From positions 29,175 through 93,174 of the forward strand of contig NZ_JTJL01000013.1 of assembly GCF_001678495.1 (NCBI RefSeq): a DNA stretch of 64,000 nucleotides. The letters are read 5' to 3'. Position numbers and translations under genes: made by a program. Shown here piece by piece: positions 1-9,437 of this stretch (the stretch's first letter is position 1; every line of letters begins with the position of its first letter). This DNA comes from Gallibacterium salpingitidis (GTDB lineage Bacteria > Pseudomonadota > Gammaproteobacteria > Enterobacterales > Pasteurellaceae). The notes below the pieces were generated by a model. It was given only the letters and a program-made list of their open reading frames with translations, was not told where the DNA came from and did not search any database.

Positions 1-245
1 ATTTCAGGATTTAATGCATAGATTGTGCGACTATTTTTGGTAACAATCATACCAAGACGAGCATTTGGATAGATCGTTCTTAACTGTGTTATATAAGCGT
101 TATTAACAACAGAGTCACCTAAAGCATAACCAGTTGGGCGAATTAAAATGGAATTTACCTGATAAAAATCGAAATTTTTTGCCTTTTGTTTATATGCGAA
201 AGGCAGAATAAATAGTTTTTTAATGATCGATTTTACTAAATTCAT
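1..245 (-). CDS. Glycosyltransferase family 9 (heptosyltransferase-like), N-terminal part only
   Basis: The reading frame starts with ATG at 245 (minus strand) and runs off the left edge, giving about 81 residues. After a short basic start the sequence has the pattern ILIRPTGYALGDSVVNNAYI, which resembles the first beta strand and G-D-x-V loop of GT9 enzymes (the ILI...GD.V pattern of LPS heptosyltransferases and WaaF/OpsX relatives). A second strand, RLGMIVTKNS, fits the Rossmann-like N-terminal fold. GT9 enzymes work at the inner membrane face and add heptose or another sugar to LPS core. Its ATG overlaps the stop of the upstream GT8 gene by one base (TAATG), so the two are translationally coupled. 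Acceptor and sugar cannot be told. The catalytic C-terminal half lies outside the window. Confidence 0.7.
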   Translation of the reverse strand, partial: MNLVKSIIKKLFILPFAYKQKAKNFDFYQVNSILIRPTGYALGDSVVNNAYITQLRTIYPNARLGMIVTKNSRTIYALNPE

Positions 246-1213
246 TATTTTTCCTTAGCTTTATCAAAGTTGAAATGGTAATAAAGATGATAGATATAGC
301 TTGGTAGATAACGACGTATTTTATACCACAATAATCCAATCGCTGAGCGTTTTTTTCTTGATTTTAGGGGGATGTGTTTCCACGGAGAATGACGATATAA
401 ATAGTCATATAAAAAAGTCTCTTTTTTAAGAGACTCTAAATGCCAGGCTTTTGTACCTCCGGCAAAATGGACAATAAATTTTGGCATTTTTAATATGGCA
501 ATAGAACTATCTATATTAAATTTTTTTACATCAATTTTCTTTAATGTATCAGTTAATGAATACATAAAATTAAATCTTGGATTTAAATAATAAACGTCAT
601 TTTCAAAAAGAAAATTTAATATATCTTGATCTTGAAATTCCAGTGCAGTTCCAAAATTACTTAGGTAGTTCTTAATTCTTATCGGGGAGGATTTTTGCGA
701 AAACTTTTTGAGATTAATTAGTAGTACTCCAGCATTAAAATAAATATGAGGATCTTTAACGCCTATCTTATTTTTATATGTGTTATTCCCCCCCCCCTGA
801 ACTAATTCTAATAAATGATCATAAACTGCAGCGATTGATTTATTATGTAATGGGGTATTCCAAAGAGCAGTGATATCATTTGTAATAATTGTATCTACAT
901 CAATATAAATTACTTTTTCTACAGAAGATAAATATTGTGCAATATTTAATCTAAAATAAGTTGTGATTGTAATGGAAGGAATTGTAAGAGAAAAACCAGA
1001 AAATTCTTCAATGTTTACCTGAATAAAAGTTATTTCTGAAGATAAAGCTTCTTTAATTATTTTTTGGGAATTTAGGGTAATATCTGAATGTAATACATAA
1101 AAATGGATTGGGGTAGTGGTATATCGCTCAATGGACATCATAGAAATAGCCATATAGCGTGCATAATTTTCATCACATGCGTAACAAATATTAATTATTT
1201 CAGGATTGTTCAT
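245..1213 (-). CDS. Glycosyltransferase family 8 (LPS glycosyltransferase) with in-frame poly-G tract
   Basis: 322 residues. The family features are an N-terminal INICYACDENYARY strand, the metal-binding DxD in IYIDVDTI (residues 105-107), YFNAGVLLINL near residue 157 and IVHFAGGTKAWH near residue 250, as in LgtC/WaaJ-type glucosyl- or galactosyltransferases that extend LPS outer core from UDP-sugars. The C-terminus is basic and aromatic (YKIRRYLPSYIYHLYYH), typical of a peripheral membrane anchor. A run of ten G in the coding strand encodes a Gly-Gly-Gly stretch at residues 140-142. With ten G the frame is intact; gain or loss of one base would remove more than half of the protein, including the conserved C-terminal motifs. 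It lies downstream of the adk terminator and is coupled to the GT9 gene. Exact sugar unknown. Confidence 0.85.
   Translation of the reverse strand: MNNPEIINICYACDENYARYMAISMMSIERYTTTPIHFYVLHSDITLNSQKIIKEALSSEITFIQVNIEEFSGFSLTIPSITITTYFRLNIAQYLSSVEKVIYIDVDTIITNDITALWNTPLHNKSIAAVYDHLLELVQGGGNNTYKNKIGVKDPHIYFNAGVLLINLKKFSQKSSPIRIKNYLSNFGTALEFQDQDILNFLFENDVYYLNPRFNFMYSLTDTLKKIDVKKFNIDSSIAILKMPKFIVHFAGGTKAWHLESLKKETFLYDYLYRHSPWKHIPLKSRKKRSAIGLLWYKIRRYLPSYIYHLYYHFNFDKAKEK
788..797 (-). repeat. C10/G10 homopolymer tract inside the GT8 gene
   Basis: Ten consecutive C on the plus strand (ten G in the coding sense). It falls after codon 139 and reads CAG GGG GGG GGG AAT in frame. Tracts of this length in low-GC genomes are classic slipped-strand contingency loci, and Neisseria lgtC, a GT8 gene, has a comparable poly-G switch. 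Confidence 0.9.
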
Positions 1214-1250
1214 AACTCTTTAAGTTAAATATGTTAGACAATAAAAAAAT

Positions 1251-1275
1251 AATAATCCTCCAGGGGAGGATTATT
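1251..1275 (-). terminator. Rho-independent terminator of adk
   Basis: Perfect 11-bp inverted repeat (1251-1261 with 1265-1275) and a 3-base loop, followed in the minus direction by a run of T (A-run at 1243-1249). It sits just past the adk stop codon and separates adk from the LPS glycosyltransferase genes. Confidence 0.85.
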
Positions 1276-1290
1276 ACTAGTATGTGAAAA

Positions 1291-1968
<678 letters not shown>

Positions 1969-2008
1969 TTACCTATATGTGTTAGTAAACTCAAGCCCAA
2001 ACTTAAAT

Positions 2009-3277
2009 TTATTGTTTTGTTGCTGAATCTTTGTAAGGAGCAACCCAAAATAGGCAAATCATTCCAGGTACGGCTAAGAAGAAACAGAGCCAATAGAAAT
2101 GATAATAACCTAATTGTTCAATTAACCAACCAGCACTAGAACCGAGTAATGTACGAGGTAGTGCTGCTAAGCTGGTAAATAAAGCGAGTTGGGTAGCGGT
2201 ATAGAGCGGATTGGTTTCACGAGCCATAAAAGCTACAAAGGCGGATGTGCCTAAACCGACGCCGATATATTCACCACTCACCACGACTGCTAATGCAATT
2301 AATTCAAAAGTGCCTACTTGCGTAAATTTGCCAAAACTGGCTAGCCAAGCGAAGCCCAAAATAGTCACAATTTGCACCAAACCAAATAGCCATAACGCCC
2401 GATTAATGCCTATTTTCAGCATAATTACGCCACCGACTAAACTAGCGATAATCATTGGCCATAATCCTGCATTTTTAGCGACTAGTGCAATATCAGTGCT
2501 GCTATAACCCATATCCACATAAAAAGGTGTCATCAATGCAGTCGCCATCGTATCGCCTAATTTATACAGGCACATAAAGGCTAAAACCGTTAGCATCCCT
2601 TTTGCACCCTTACGTTGATAGAATTCCACAAATGGATTGATGATATTGTCTTTTAAACTGCGTGATTGCACTGTTACTTGTGGTTCCCATGCAATAAGCA
2701 AAGTGGCTAGTATGCCAGGCAGCATAAAGAGAGCAGTAATAATAAAAACCGTTTGCCAGCTGTAATAAGCGGTTAAGAAAATAGAAAGTGATCCGGGAAT
2801 TAATCCTGCCAAACGGTAGGCATTGACATGAATAGAGTTACCTAAGCCCAGTTCTTGATCTGTTAAAATTTCACGACGATAAGCATCTAATACAATATCT
2901 TGTGAAGCAGAGAAAAAGGCAACAATAGTGGCAAGAGCAGCGATAGTGGAAATGTTTTGTTGTGGTTCTAACCAAGCAAAACCAGCCAGAGAGAGCACTA
3001 ATAATAGTTGTAAGACAAGCGTCCAGCCCCGTCGTCGCCCAAGAAAGGGTAAAACAAAACGGTCTAATGCTGGCGACCAGAGAAATTTCCATGTATAAGG
3101 TAAGCCGATTAAAGTAAAGAGTCCGATAGTTTTAAGATCGATATGTTCGGTTCTTAGCCAATAAGGAATGAGGCTGACTAAAATATAAAGCGGTAAACCA
3201 GAACTAAAACCAGTAAATACACAAATAAGCATATTTCGACTAAAGATTTGCTGCATCAGAGAGGTATTTACTGGCAT
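2009..3277 (-). CDS. ampG: AmpG-like major facilitator permease
   Basis: 422 residues with about 12 predicted membrane segments. The opening (FTGFSSGLPLYILVSLIPYWLRTEHIDLKTIGLFTLIGLPYTWKFLWSPALDR, cited here only as a region at residues 17-73) is typical of AmpG, with the D-R of the first half and the SASQDIVLDAYRRE loop near residue 125. AmpG imports anhydro-muropeptides for peptidoglycan recycling. The gene is preceded by AAGGAAC and starts 18 bases after the galE stop, so it is probably co-transcribed with galE. Substrate assignment is by family only; Pasteurellaceae AmpG homologues are rarely tested. Confidence 0.8.
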   Translation of the reverse strand: MPVNTSLMQQIFSRNMLICVFTGFSSGLPLYILVSLIPYWLRTEHIDLKTIGLFTLIGLPYTWKFLWSPALDRFVLPFLGRRRGWTLVLQLLLVLSLAGFAWLEPQQNISTIAALATIVAFFSASQDIVLDAYRREILTDQELGLGNSIHVNAYRLAGLIPGSLSIFLTAYYSWQTVFIITALFMLPGILATLLIAWEPQVTVQSRSLKDNIINPFVEFYQRKGAKGMLTVLAFMCLYKLGDTMATALMTPFYVDMGYSSTDIALVAKNAGLWPMIIASLVGGVIMLKIGINRALWLFGLVQIVTILGFAWLASFGKFTQVGTFELIALAVVVSGEYIGVGLGTSAFVAFMARETNPLYTATQLALFTSLAALPRTLLGSSAGWLIEQLGYYHFYWLCFFLAVPGMICLFWVAPYKDSATKQ

Positions 3278-3295
3278 TAGTTGTTCCTTAGTTAA

Positions 3296-4312
3296 TTAAT
3301 CACGATAACCGTTCGGGTTATTTTTTTGCCAATTCCATGTATCTTTCATCATTTGTTCTAAGCCACGTTCTGTTTTCCAACCGAGCTCTTTTAGAGCAAG
3401 TGATGGATCGGAATAGCAGGTAGCAATATCGCCCGGGCGACGATCAGTTAAACGATATGGAATTTTAATATTATTCACTTTTTCAAAGGCATGTACCATA
3501 TCTAAAACAGAATAACCTGTGCCTGTACCTAAATTATAGATATGTAAGCCAGCATCATTTTCGTGACGATCTAATGCTTTTAAATGACCGATCGCTAAAT
3601 CAACTACGTGAATATAATCACGTACGCCTGTACCATCGTGTGTTGGGTAGTCACTACCAAAGACAGAAAGTTGTTGTAATTTACCAATCGCCACTTGGCT
3701 AATATAAGGCAAGAGGTTGTTTGGAATACCGTTTGGGTCTTCGCCGATTAAACCGCTTTCGTGTGCACCAACTGGGTTGAAATAACGTAAGATCGTCATA
3801 CTGAATTGTGGGATTGCTTTCACTACGTCCATAATGATACGTTCAACCATAAATTTAGAGGTGCCATAAGGGTTGGTAGTACCGCCAACTTTGCAAGATT
3901 CGGTAATTGGAATGATTTCCGGATCACCATAAACTGTTGCTGAAGAACTAAATACAAAGTTAAAGACGCCAGCTTGACGCATTTCATCTAATAAAGTAAG
4001 TGAGCCTTCAACATTGTTACGATAATATTCGATTGGTTTCGCTACACTTTCGCCAACCGCTTTTAAACCAGCAAAATGAATTACTGATTCGATTTTATGC
4101 TCAGCAAAAATACGTTTTAGTAATGCACGATCAAGTACATCACCTTGATAGAAAGTTACGGATTTTCCAGTGATTTGTTTGACACGATCGAGTGATTTTG
4201 CTGATGAATTGCAAAGGTTATCTAATACAATAACTTCTTTATTGGCATTTAATAATTCCACTACTGTATGTGAACCGATATATCCTGCGCCGCCTGTAAC
4301 CAATACAGCCAT
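3296..4312 (-). CDS. galE: UDP-glucose 4-epimerase
   Basis: 338 residues, the normal GalE length. It has the NAD-binding GGAGYIGS at residues 7-14, the [10 protein letters not shown] catalytic Ser region near 122, YGTSK (YxxxK) near 149 and the [12 protein letters not shown] substrate loop. It interconverts UDP-glucose and UDP-galactose, supplying galactose for LPS and possibly for WbaP-initiated glycans encoded nearby. A strong ribosome binding site (AGGAGG) lies just upstream of the ATG. The gene lies between the AmpG-like permease and pflA rather than in a gal operon, an arrangement used for housekeeping precursor supply in Haemophilus. Confidence 0.96.
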   Translation of the reverse strand: MAVLVTGGAGYIGSHTVVELLNANKEVIVLDNLCNSSAKSLDRVKQITGKSVTFYQGDVLDRALLKRIFAEHKIESVIHFAGLKAVGESVAKPIEYYRNNVEGSLTLLDEMRQAGVFNFVFSSSATVYGDPEIIPITESCKVGGTTNPYGTSKFMVERIIMDVVKAIPQFSMTILRYFNPVGAHESGLIGEDPNGIPNNLLPYISQVAIGKLQQLSVFGSDYPTHDGTGVRDYIHVVDLAIGHLKALDRHENDAGLHIYNLGTGTGYSVLDMVHAFEKVNNIKIPYRLTDRRPGDIATCYSDPSLALKELGWKTERGLEQMMKDTWNWQKNNPNGYRD

Positions 4313-4337
4313 ATTAGCCTCCTTTAAGCTAAGTAAA

Positions 4338-5078
4338 TTAGAATTTTACTGTTAAACCAAATGTTTCTAATTGAGCCTTAATTTTCTCTAATGACTCTTT
4401 TGTTGGTGGCTTAACATCTTCGAGTTCATATTTTAAGCCGAGTGTTTCCCATTTATGCTTACCAAGTTGGTGATAAGGAAGTAACTCAACTTTTTCGATA
4501 TTTTTCATATCCTTAATAAATTCGCCAAGCAGTTGTACAGAATGTTCATCATCGGTATAACCCGGCACAACCACATAACGAATCCAGGTTTTTTGGTTGC
4601 GTTTTTCTAGATATTTGGCAAATTCAAGGGTGCGTTTATTAGGCACGCCGATAAGGTTTTGGTGAATAGTGTCATCAAGTTGTTTTAAGTCGAGTAATAC
4701 TAGATCGGTTACATCTAATAATTCATCAATGACATGGTCATAATGACGCACAAAACCATTGGTATCTAAACAGGTGTTAATGCCTTGTTCTTTACAGGCG
4801 CGGAACCAATCACGTACAAATTCTGCTTGTAAAATCGCCTCACCACCGGAAGCAGTTACGCCGCCACCAGAAGCGTTCATAAAGTGACGATATGTCACCA
4901 CCTCTTTCATTAATTCTTCAACGGTAATATCTTTGCCGCCATGGAGATCCCATGTGTCACGATTATGGCAATATTTGCAACGCATTAAACAGCCTTGCAT
5001 AAACAGAATAAAACGAATTCCCGGTCCATCAACGGTACCGCACGACTCAAATGAATGAATTCTTCCAATTGTTGACAT
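4338..5078 (-). CDS. pflA: Pyruvate formate-lyase activating enzyme
   Basis: 246 residues. Radical-SAM activase that installs the glycyl radical on pyruvate formate-lyase under anaerobiosis. The CxxxCxxC iron-sulfur motif is seen as [14 protein letters not shown] at residues 30-43, preceded by the family-typical [13 protein letters not shown], with GGGVT(A)SGGE at about residues 71-79. E. coli PflA is also 246 residues. No pflB lies next to it in this window, so it is separated from its target, as in some Pasteurellaceae. It starts about 560 bases from mutH across an AT-rich gap that may contain its promoter. Confidence 0.96.
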   Translation of the reverse strand: MSTIGRIHSFESCGTVDGPGIRFILFMQGCLMRCKYCHNRDTWDLHGGKDITVEELMKEVVTYRHFMNASGGGVTASGGEAILQAEFVRDWFRACKEQGINTCLDTNGFVRHYDHVIDELLDVTDLVLLDLKQLDDTIHQNLIGVPNKRTLEFAKYLEKRNQKTWIRYVVVPGYTDDEHSVQLLGEFIKDMKNIEKVELLPYHQLGKHKWETLGLKYELEDVKPPTKESLEKIKAQLETFGLTVKF

Positions 5079-5216
5079 ATATTTAACTGCCTTATAGTCC
5101 TTATAATTATAGAGAAAAGTAAGCCTTCAAAATTTTTTTAATTTTAACTGAATTTGTTGTAAAACTCGACAGGAATTGTTTTCAGTGAAAAAATAAAATT
5201 TAACTGTCATATCAAT

Positions 5217-5470
5217 TGTGGATAACTTTGTGGAATTTTGTGGTTTAAATTGTGTGGATAAATGAAAGTGCCATTTTTGTTTTTGATTTTTAAGAAAAAA
5301 ATTTTTTTCCACTGATTTTGGCTAATTGTTTAAAAAATATCTCTCCACATCATGAAAGCAGATAAAAATTTAATAAAATGTCTTTTTGTTTTTAATCAAT
5401 TGTTAAATTTAAAAAAATCAATACTGTTTATTTATTCAGGGTGTGAGTTATTCAGAGAAATTGTGGATAA
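5217..5470 (+). promoter_or_regulatory. Cluster of three exact DnaA-box 9-mers in the pflA-mutH gap
   Basis: The 561-base gap 5079-5639 has no credible gene (a 61-codon minus-strand frame at 5127-5312 is low-complexity Lys/Phe/Gln and lacks a ribosome binding site). It contains TGTGGATAA, the exact DnaA box, three times on the same strand at 5217-5225, 5253-5261 and 5462-5470, plus near matches (TTGTGGAATT, TTGTGGTTTA) between the first two. The surroundings are very AT-rich, with long A/T runs. I saw no GATC sites, which argues against a Dam-regulated oriC. It could be a DnaA titration or regulatory site acting on pflA or mutH. Confidence 0.5.
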
Positions 5471-5639
5471 AATTGTGATTGAATAAGCGTAAATTCACGT
5501 ATAATTTATTTGCTGTTGTTTTTTTAGACATTGATAAAAATAAAAATCTTGTAAAATCATATTGTTATAAAATTCTGTTGAAAAAATAGAAAATTGAAAA
5601 AATGCTGGTTATTTTTTGAGCTTTTAATAAGGAGTGGTG

Positions 5640-6326
5640 ATGAAACCACCAATAACGGAACAACAATTAATGGAGCGAGCATATCAATTAGCGGGGAGAA
5701 CGCTGGCTGATATTGCGCAACAATTAGGGCAACCTGTGCCGGAAAATTTACGACGAGATAAAGGGTGGGTTGGTACTTTGATTGAATGTGCATTAGGTGC
5801 ACAAGCGGGTAGTAAGCCGGAACAAGATTTTGCCAAATTGGGCATTGAGTTAAAAACTATCCCGATTAATCGTTATGGTGAACCGCTAGAAACGACTTTC
5901 GTTTGTTTAGCACCATTAACAGATAATCATGGCATTGTATGGGAATGTTCTCATGTACGTTACAAATTATCAAAAGTATTGTGGATTCCTGTAGAAGGCG
6001 AACGTACCATTCCATTGCGTGAACGACGTGTCGGTCAACCTATTTTGTGGCAGCCATCAATTGAGGAAGAAAATCAGCTACGGCAGGATTGGGAAGAGTT
6101 GATGGAATTGATTGTATTAGGTGATGTGAAAAAAATTACTGCGCGGATTGGCGAGGTACTGCAATTACGTCCGAAAGGTGCCAACAGTAAAGTATTAACA
6201 AAAGGTGTTGGGGAAAAGGGGGAAACAATTGATACTTTGCCATTAGGCTTTTATTTACGCAAAAACTTTACCGCACAAATTTTGCGAAATTTTCAGCTGG
6301 GGAAATATTCCTTTCCATCTGATTAG
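5640..6326 (+). CDS. mutH: DNA mismatch repair endonuclease MutH
   Basis: 228 residues from the ATG at 5640; E. coli MutH has 229. The GTG at 5634 overlaps the ribosome binding site AAGGAG, so the ATG is preferred. MutH nicks the unmethylated strand at hemimethylated GATC after activation by MutL. Visible family features are [33 protein letters not shown] (as a region at residues 40-73), with the catalytic D-x(n)-E-x-K as [10 protein letters not shown], and the conserved C-terminus GFYLRKNFT. Its presence implies an active Dam methylation system in the host. Retained mismatch repair also bears on how fast the homopolymer tracts in this window can slip. Confidence 0.95.
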   Translation: MKPPITEQQLMERAYQLAGRTLADIAQQLGQPVPENLRRDKGWVGTLIECALGAQAGSKPEQDFAKLGIELKTIPINRYGEPLETTFVCLAPLTDNHGIVWECSHVRYKLSKVLWIPVEGERTIPLRERRVGQPILWQPSIEEENQLRQDWEELMELIVLGDVKKITARIGEVLQLRPKGANSKVLTKGVGEKGETIDTLPLGFYLRKNFTAQILRNFQLGKYSFPSD

Positions 6327-6382
6327 TCGGTATAGTATGACGCTTTTATTTTTTAGCTTAGTGAGTCATTAAAGGAGCATTT

Positions 6383-7099
6383 ATGTTGGAGTGGATTAGC
6401 AGTCCGGAAGCGTGGATTGCCTTATTTACCTTAACTGCATTAGAGATCGTTTTAGGGATCGATAATATTATTTTTATTAGTATTTTAGTTGGGCGTTTAC
6501 CAGCTCATCAACGTCAGTCAGGACGTATTTTAGGGCTAAGTTTGGCGATGGGAACACGTATTTTGTTGTTGTTGTCATTGGCATGGATTATGCGTTTGAC
6601 TGAACCATTATTTGAGGTTGCCGGCTATGCTATTTCTGGACGTGATTTGATTTTACTGTTAGGAGGCTTATTCCTATTGGTAAAAAGTACTTTAGAAATT
6701 CACCATAGTATGGAAGAGAGTGCAACAGAAGAACAAAAAGCACCAAAAAAAGTGAGTTTTTTAGCAGTATTAATTCAAATTGCTTTGTTGGATATTGTGT
6801 TCTCATTAGACTCTGTAATTACGGCAGTAGGAATGGCAAATCATGTTGAAGTTATGATCATTGCAATTATTTTAGCGGTTGGAGTAATGATGATTGCGGC
6901 AAAACCAATTGGCGATTTTGTCGAAGCACATCCAACGTTAAAAATTTTGGCACTCTCTTTCTTAATTTTGATTGGGGTATCGTTAATTGGTGAAGGTCTA
7001 TCATTCCATATTCCAAAAGGCTACATCTATTTTGCAATGGGCTTCTCGGTTTGCGTTGAGATGATCAATTTAAGAATGCGCCAACATCTAAAGAAATAA
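6383..7099 (+). CDS. TerC-family integral membrane protein
   Basis: 238 residues with about seven hydrophobic segments. It carries the two family signatures with acidic residues in the membrane, LGIDNIIFISIL (residues 25-36) and IVFSLDSVITAVGM near 138. TerC/YceF/YgdQ-type proteins are linked to metal ion (Mn2+) export or loading of secreted enzymes; the specific role here is unknown. A good ribosome binding site (AAAGGAG) precedes the ATG. It lies 56 bases after mutH on the same strand and could be co-transcribed. A hairpin terminator follows. Confidence 0.88.
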   Translation: MLEWISSPEAWIALFTLTALEIVLGIDNIIFISILVGRLPAHQRQSGRILGLSLAMGTRILLLLSLAWIMRLTEPLFEVAGYAISGRDLILLLGGLFLLVKSTLEIHHSMEESATEEQKAPKKVSFLAVLIQIALLDIVFSLDSVITAVGMANHVEVMIIAIILAVGVMMIAAKPIGDFVEAHPTLKILALSFLILIGVSLIGEGLSFHIPKGYIYFAMGFSVCVEMINLRMRQHLKK

Positions 7100-7136
7100 G
7101 ATAATTATTATCTGACCGATAGATATTTTTAAATTT

Positions 7137-7191
7137 AAGCTGTATTTCAATAGTGGTAACATAGGTTGCCTAGAGCTAAGAAATACAGCTT
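7137..7191 (+). terminator. Terminator after the TerC-family gene
   Basis: Perfect 12-bp inverted repeat (7137-7148 with 7180-7191) with a 31-base loop, running into TTTTATATTG. The stem is long and T-rich sequence follows, so termination of the mutH-terC transcript here is plausible, although the loop is larger than usual. Confidence 0.6.
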
Positions 7192-7279
7192 TTTATATTG
7201 TTTATTCCTTTCTCTTTTCTTTGCTATAAAAATTTTCTAGCATATTAATTTTTACAATATATTAACAAGGAATGTCGCA

Positions 7280-8236
7280 ATGGATGGGTTTCTCGATTCT
7301 ATCTCATTCTCGATTGGTGTTACGCTGCCTAATATTTTGATGTTATTTCTAGGTATTTATCTGCGCCATGTTGGAATGATTAATGATCAATTTTGTCAAC
7401 AAGGCTCCAAATTAGTGTTCAATATCACTTTGCCTGCGTTGTTATTCTTAAGTATTATCGAAAATCCGACTGATTATGGCGCTCAACTACAAATTATTGT
7501 TGCAGGGTATGCTGGCTGCTTACTTATCTTTGTGTTAGGTGAAATTTTTGCCGCAAAATTTATTCAAGATAAACGTGAGCGTGGTACTTTTGTGCAAGGC
7601 GTCTTTCGTGGTAATAGTGGAATTATTGGGTTATCGCTTTGTGCTAATGCTTATGGTTCTAGCGGTATTGCCGCTGCATCAGTCTATACTGCGTTGATTA
7701 CATTACTTTATAACGTATTAGCAGTGATTACATTAAGTCGTTCCTTATCTGATAATGGAAAACCAAGTTTTTCTAGCATTCTGAAACAATTGATCAAAAA
7801 TCCATTGATCTTATCGATTATGGTAGCGTTAGTTATCAGTAAGTTAGGTTTTACTATTCCAAAATCGTTAATTAGTACGGGTGATTACTTGTCACGAATG
7901 ACATTGCCATTAGCATTGTTATGTACGGGAGCAAGTTTAAATTTTAGAGGTATGGATCCTTCATCAAAAATTGCATTTCAATCGAGTATTGGGCGTGTGG
8001 TTGTTGCACCTATTGTATTAGTATTAGTTGCGCGTTTATGTGGCGTAACGGGTTTAGGTTTAGGCGTGATTTTTTTGATGACAGCAACACCAGCCGCAGC
8101 AGCGAGTTATCCAATGGTACGTAGTATGGGCGGAAATGCGAAAACTGCTGCCAATATTGTTGGTATCACTACTATTGGTTCAATTATCAGCTCTGCCATT
8201 GGTATTGTCATCTTAAAACAATTAAATTGGATGTAA
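7280..8236 (+). CDS. AEC-family (auxin efflux carrier / MdcF-like) permease
   Basis: 318 residues with about ten hydrophobic segments in two halves. Typical family elements are the opening VTLPNILMLFLGIYLRHVG, the NITLPALLFLSI stretch near residue 50, RGNSGIIGLSLC near 114 and the C-terminal TATPAAAASYPMVRSMGGN near 273. AEC proteins are secondary transporters, often for malate, malonate or other organic acids. The substrate cannot be told. The ribosome binding site AAGGAA is 8 bases before the ATG. No clear operon partner; the downstream TPP riboswitch controls the next transcript. Confidence 0.85.
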   Translation: MDGFLDSISFSIGVTLPNILMLFLGIYLRHVGMINDQFCQQGSKLVFNITLPALLFLSIIENPTDYGAQLQIIVAGYAGCLLIFVLGEIFAAKFIQDKRERGTFVQGVFRGNSGIIGLSLCANAYGSSGIAAASVYTALITLLYNVLAVITLSRSLSDNGKPSFSSILKQLIKNPLILSIMVALVISKLGFTIPKSLISTGDYLSRMTLPLALLCTGASLNFRGMDPSSKIAFQSSIGRVVVAPIVLVLVARLCGVTGLGLGVIFLMTATPAAAASYPMVRSMGGNAKTAANIVGITTIGSIISSAIGIVILKQLNWM

Positions 8237-8280
8237 GAAAGGATTGTTTAATTAAGCACAATTTCGTATAGTAACTGCCG

Positions 8281-8383
8281 TTCTCAACGGGGTGCATTAT
8301 TTTATTAAGAATATTGATAGAGTAAGGCTGAGATAATACCCGTCGAACCTGAACTGATTAGTCGCAGCGGAGGGATTTGAGAA
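8281..8383 (+). ncRNA. TPP riboswitch (THI element)
   Basis: The closing stem TTCTC/GAGAA (8281-8285 with 8379-8383) encloses the recognised core blocks: ACGGGGTGC, GGCTGAGATAATACCC, GAACCTGAACTGATTAG and GCAGCGGAGGGA. These match the conserved pyrimidine- and pyrophosphate-binding parts of the thiamine pyrophosphate aptamer. A second hairpin (ACTGC...GCAGT, about 8391-8420) lies between the aptamer and the thiB ribosome binding site and is the likely expression platform. TPP binding is expected to turn off thiBPQ. Confidence 0.95.
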
Positions 8384-8444
8384 GCACGTTACTGCTATTC
8401 AAAATCCTGTTCATTGCAGTTATGTTATGAAATAGGAAGTTACC

Positions 8445-9437
8445 ATGTTCAAAAAAATTATTGTTGCTAGCGCTTTAACTGTTAGCACCGTTTCATTTGC
8501 CGCACCAACATTAAATGTTTATACCTATGACTCTTTTGCCTCTGATTGGGGTCCTGGTCCAAAATTAGAACAACTATTTGAAAAAAATTGTCAATGTGAT
8601 CTGAAATTTATCGCTTTTGATGACAGTATCACGATGTTCAATCGTTTACGTTTAGAAGGGAAGAAAAGTAAGGCTGATGTAGCGTTAGGTTTTGATCAAA
8701 GTTTATTAGAAGCGGCAACGCAATCGAAATTATTTGCTACTTCTTCAGTCGATTTGTCAGGATTAAAGCTGCCGCTATCATGGCAAGATCAAACTTATAT
8801 TCCTTATGATTTTGGTAGTTATGCTTTTATTTATGATAAAACGAAATTAACTAACCCTCCGAAAAGTTTAAAAGAGTTAGTGGAACGTGAAGATTTGCGG
8901 GTTATTTATCAAGATCCTCGTACTAGCTCCGTTGGACGCGGTTTATTATTGTGGATGAATCAAGTTTATCCGCAAGACCAAGTAGCAGCAGCGTGGCAAA
9001 AATTGGCTAAACATACGGTTACAGTGGGCAAGGGTTGGACAGATACTTATGGCGCTTTCTTAAAAGGGGAAAGTGATGTGGTGTTAAGTTATCGAACTTC
9101 ACCGCTATATCATTTACTCAATGAACAAAAAGATCAGTATGCAGCAACTGTTTTTGCCGAGGGTAATGTGTTACAGATTGAAGTTGCTGCAAAATTAAAA
9201 GCGAGTAAACAAGGCAAATTAGCCGATCAATTTTTGCAATTTTTGCTTAGTCCAGAAGCACAAAAAATTATTAGCGAAAGTAATGTGATGTTTGCGGTAA
9301 CTGCTGCGGCTATTGAACCTCATTATGATCAATTACGTCAGCAAGTGTTATCAGAGAAAACGTTAGATACGACAAAAGTAACCCATCAACAAGCGAAAGC
9401 GTGGTTATCGGTTTGGCAAAATGCTTTAGCTAAATAA
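8445..9437 (+). CDS. thiB: Thiamine/TPP periplasmic binding protein
   Basis: 330 residues with a clear Sec signal peptide (MFKKIIVASALTVSTVSFAA, cleaved before about residue 20). The mature start TLNVYTYDSFASDWGPGPKLEQ is characteristic of ThiB/TbpA, as are YIPYDFGSYAFIYDK near 120, DPRTSSVGRGLLLW near 163 and the SYRTSPLYH segment. It captures thiamine and its phosphates in the periplasm for the ThiPQ ABC importer. It is the first gene after the TPP riboswitch, with ribosome binding site AGGAAG before the ATG. Its stop overlaps the thiP start. Confidence 0.96.
   Translation: MFKKIIVASALTVSTVSFAAPTLNVYTYDSFASDWGPGPKLEQLFEKNCQCDLKFIAFDDSITMFNRLRLEGKKSKADVALGFDQSLLEAATQSKLFATSSVDLSGLKLPLSWQDQTYIPYDFGSYAFIYDKTKLTNPPKSLKELVEREDLRVIYQDPRTSSVGRGLLLWMNQVYPQDQVAAAWQKLAKHTVTVGKGWTDTYGAFLKGESDVVLSYRTSPLYHLLNEQKDQYAATVFAEGNVLQIEVAAKLKASKQGKLADQFLQFLLSPEAQKIISESNVMFAVTAAAIEPHYDQLRQQVLSEKTLDTTKVTHQQAKAWLSVWQNALAK

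Noticed and set aside
5127..5312. 61-codon minus-strand open frame in the pflA-mutH gap
   Set aside because: Low-complexity Lys/Phe/Gln-rich sequence, no ribosome binding site, overlaps two DnaA boxes and AT runs; no recognisable family.
5079..5639. Chromosomal replication origin
   Set aside because: Three DnaA boxes are present, but I saw no GATC sites and none of the usual oriC neighbours (gidA, mioC, dnaA); kept only as a DnaA-box cluster.
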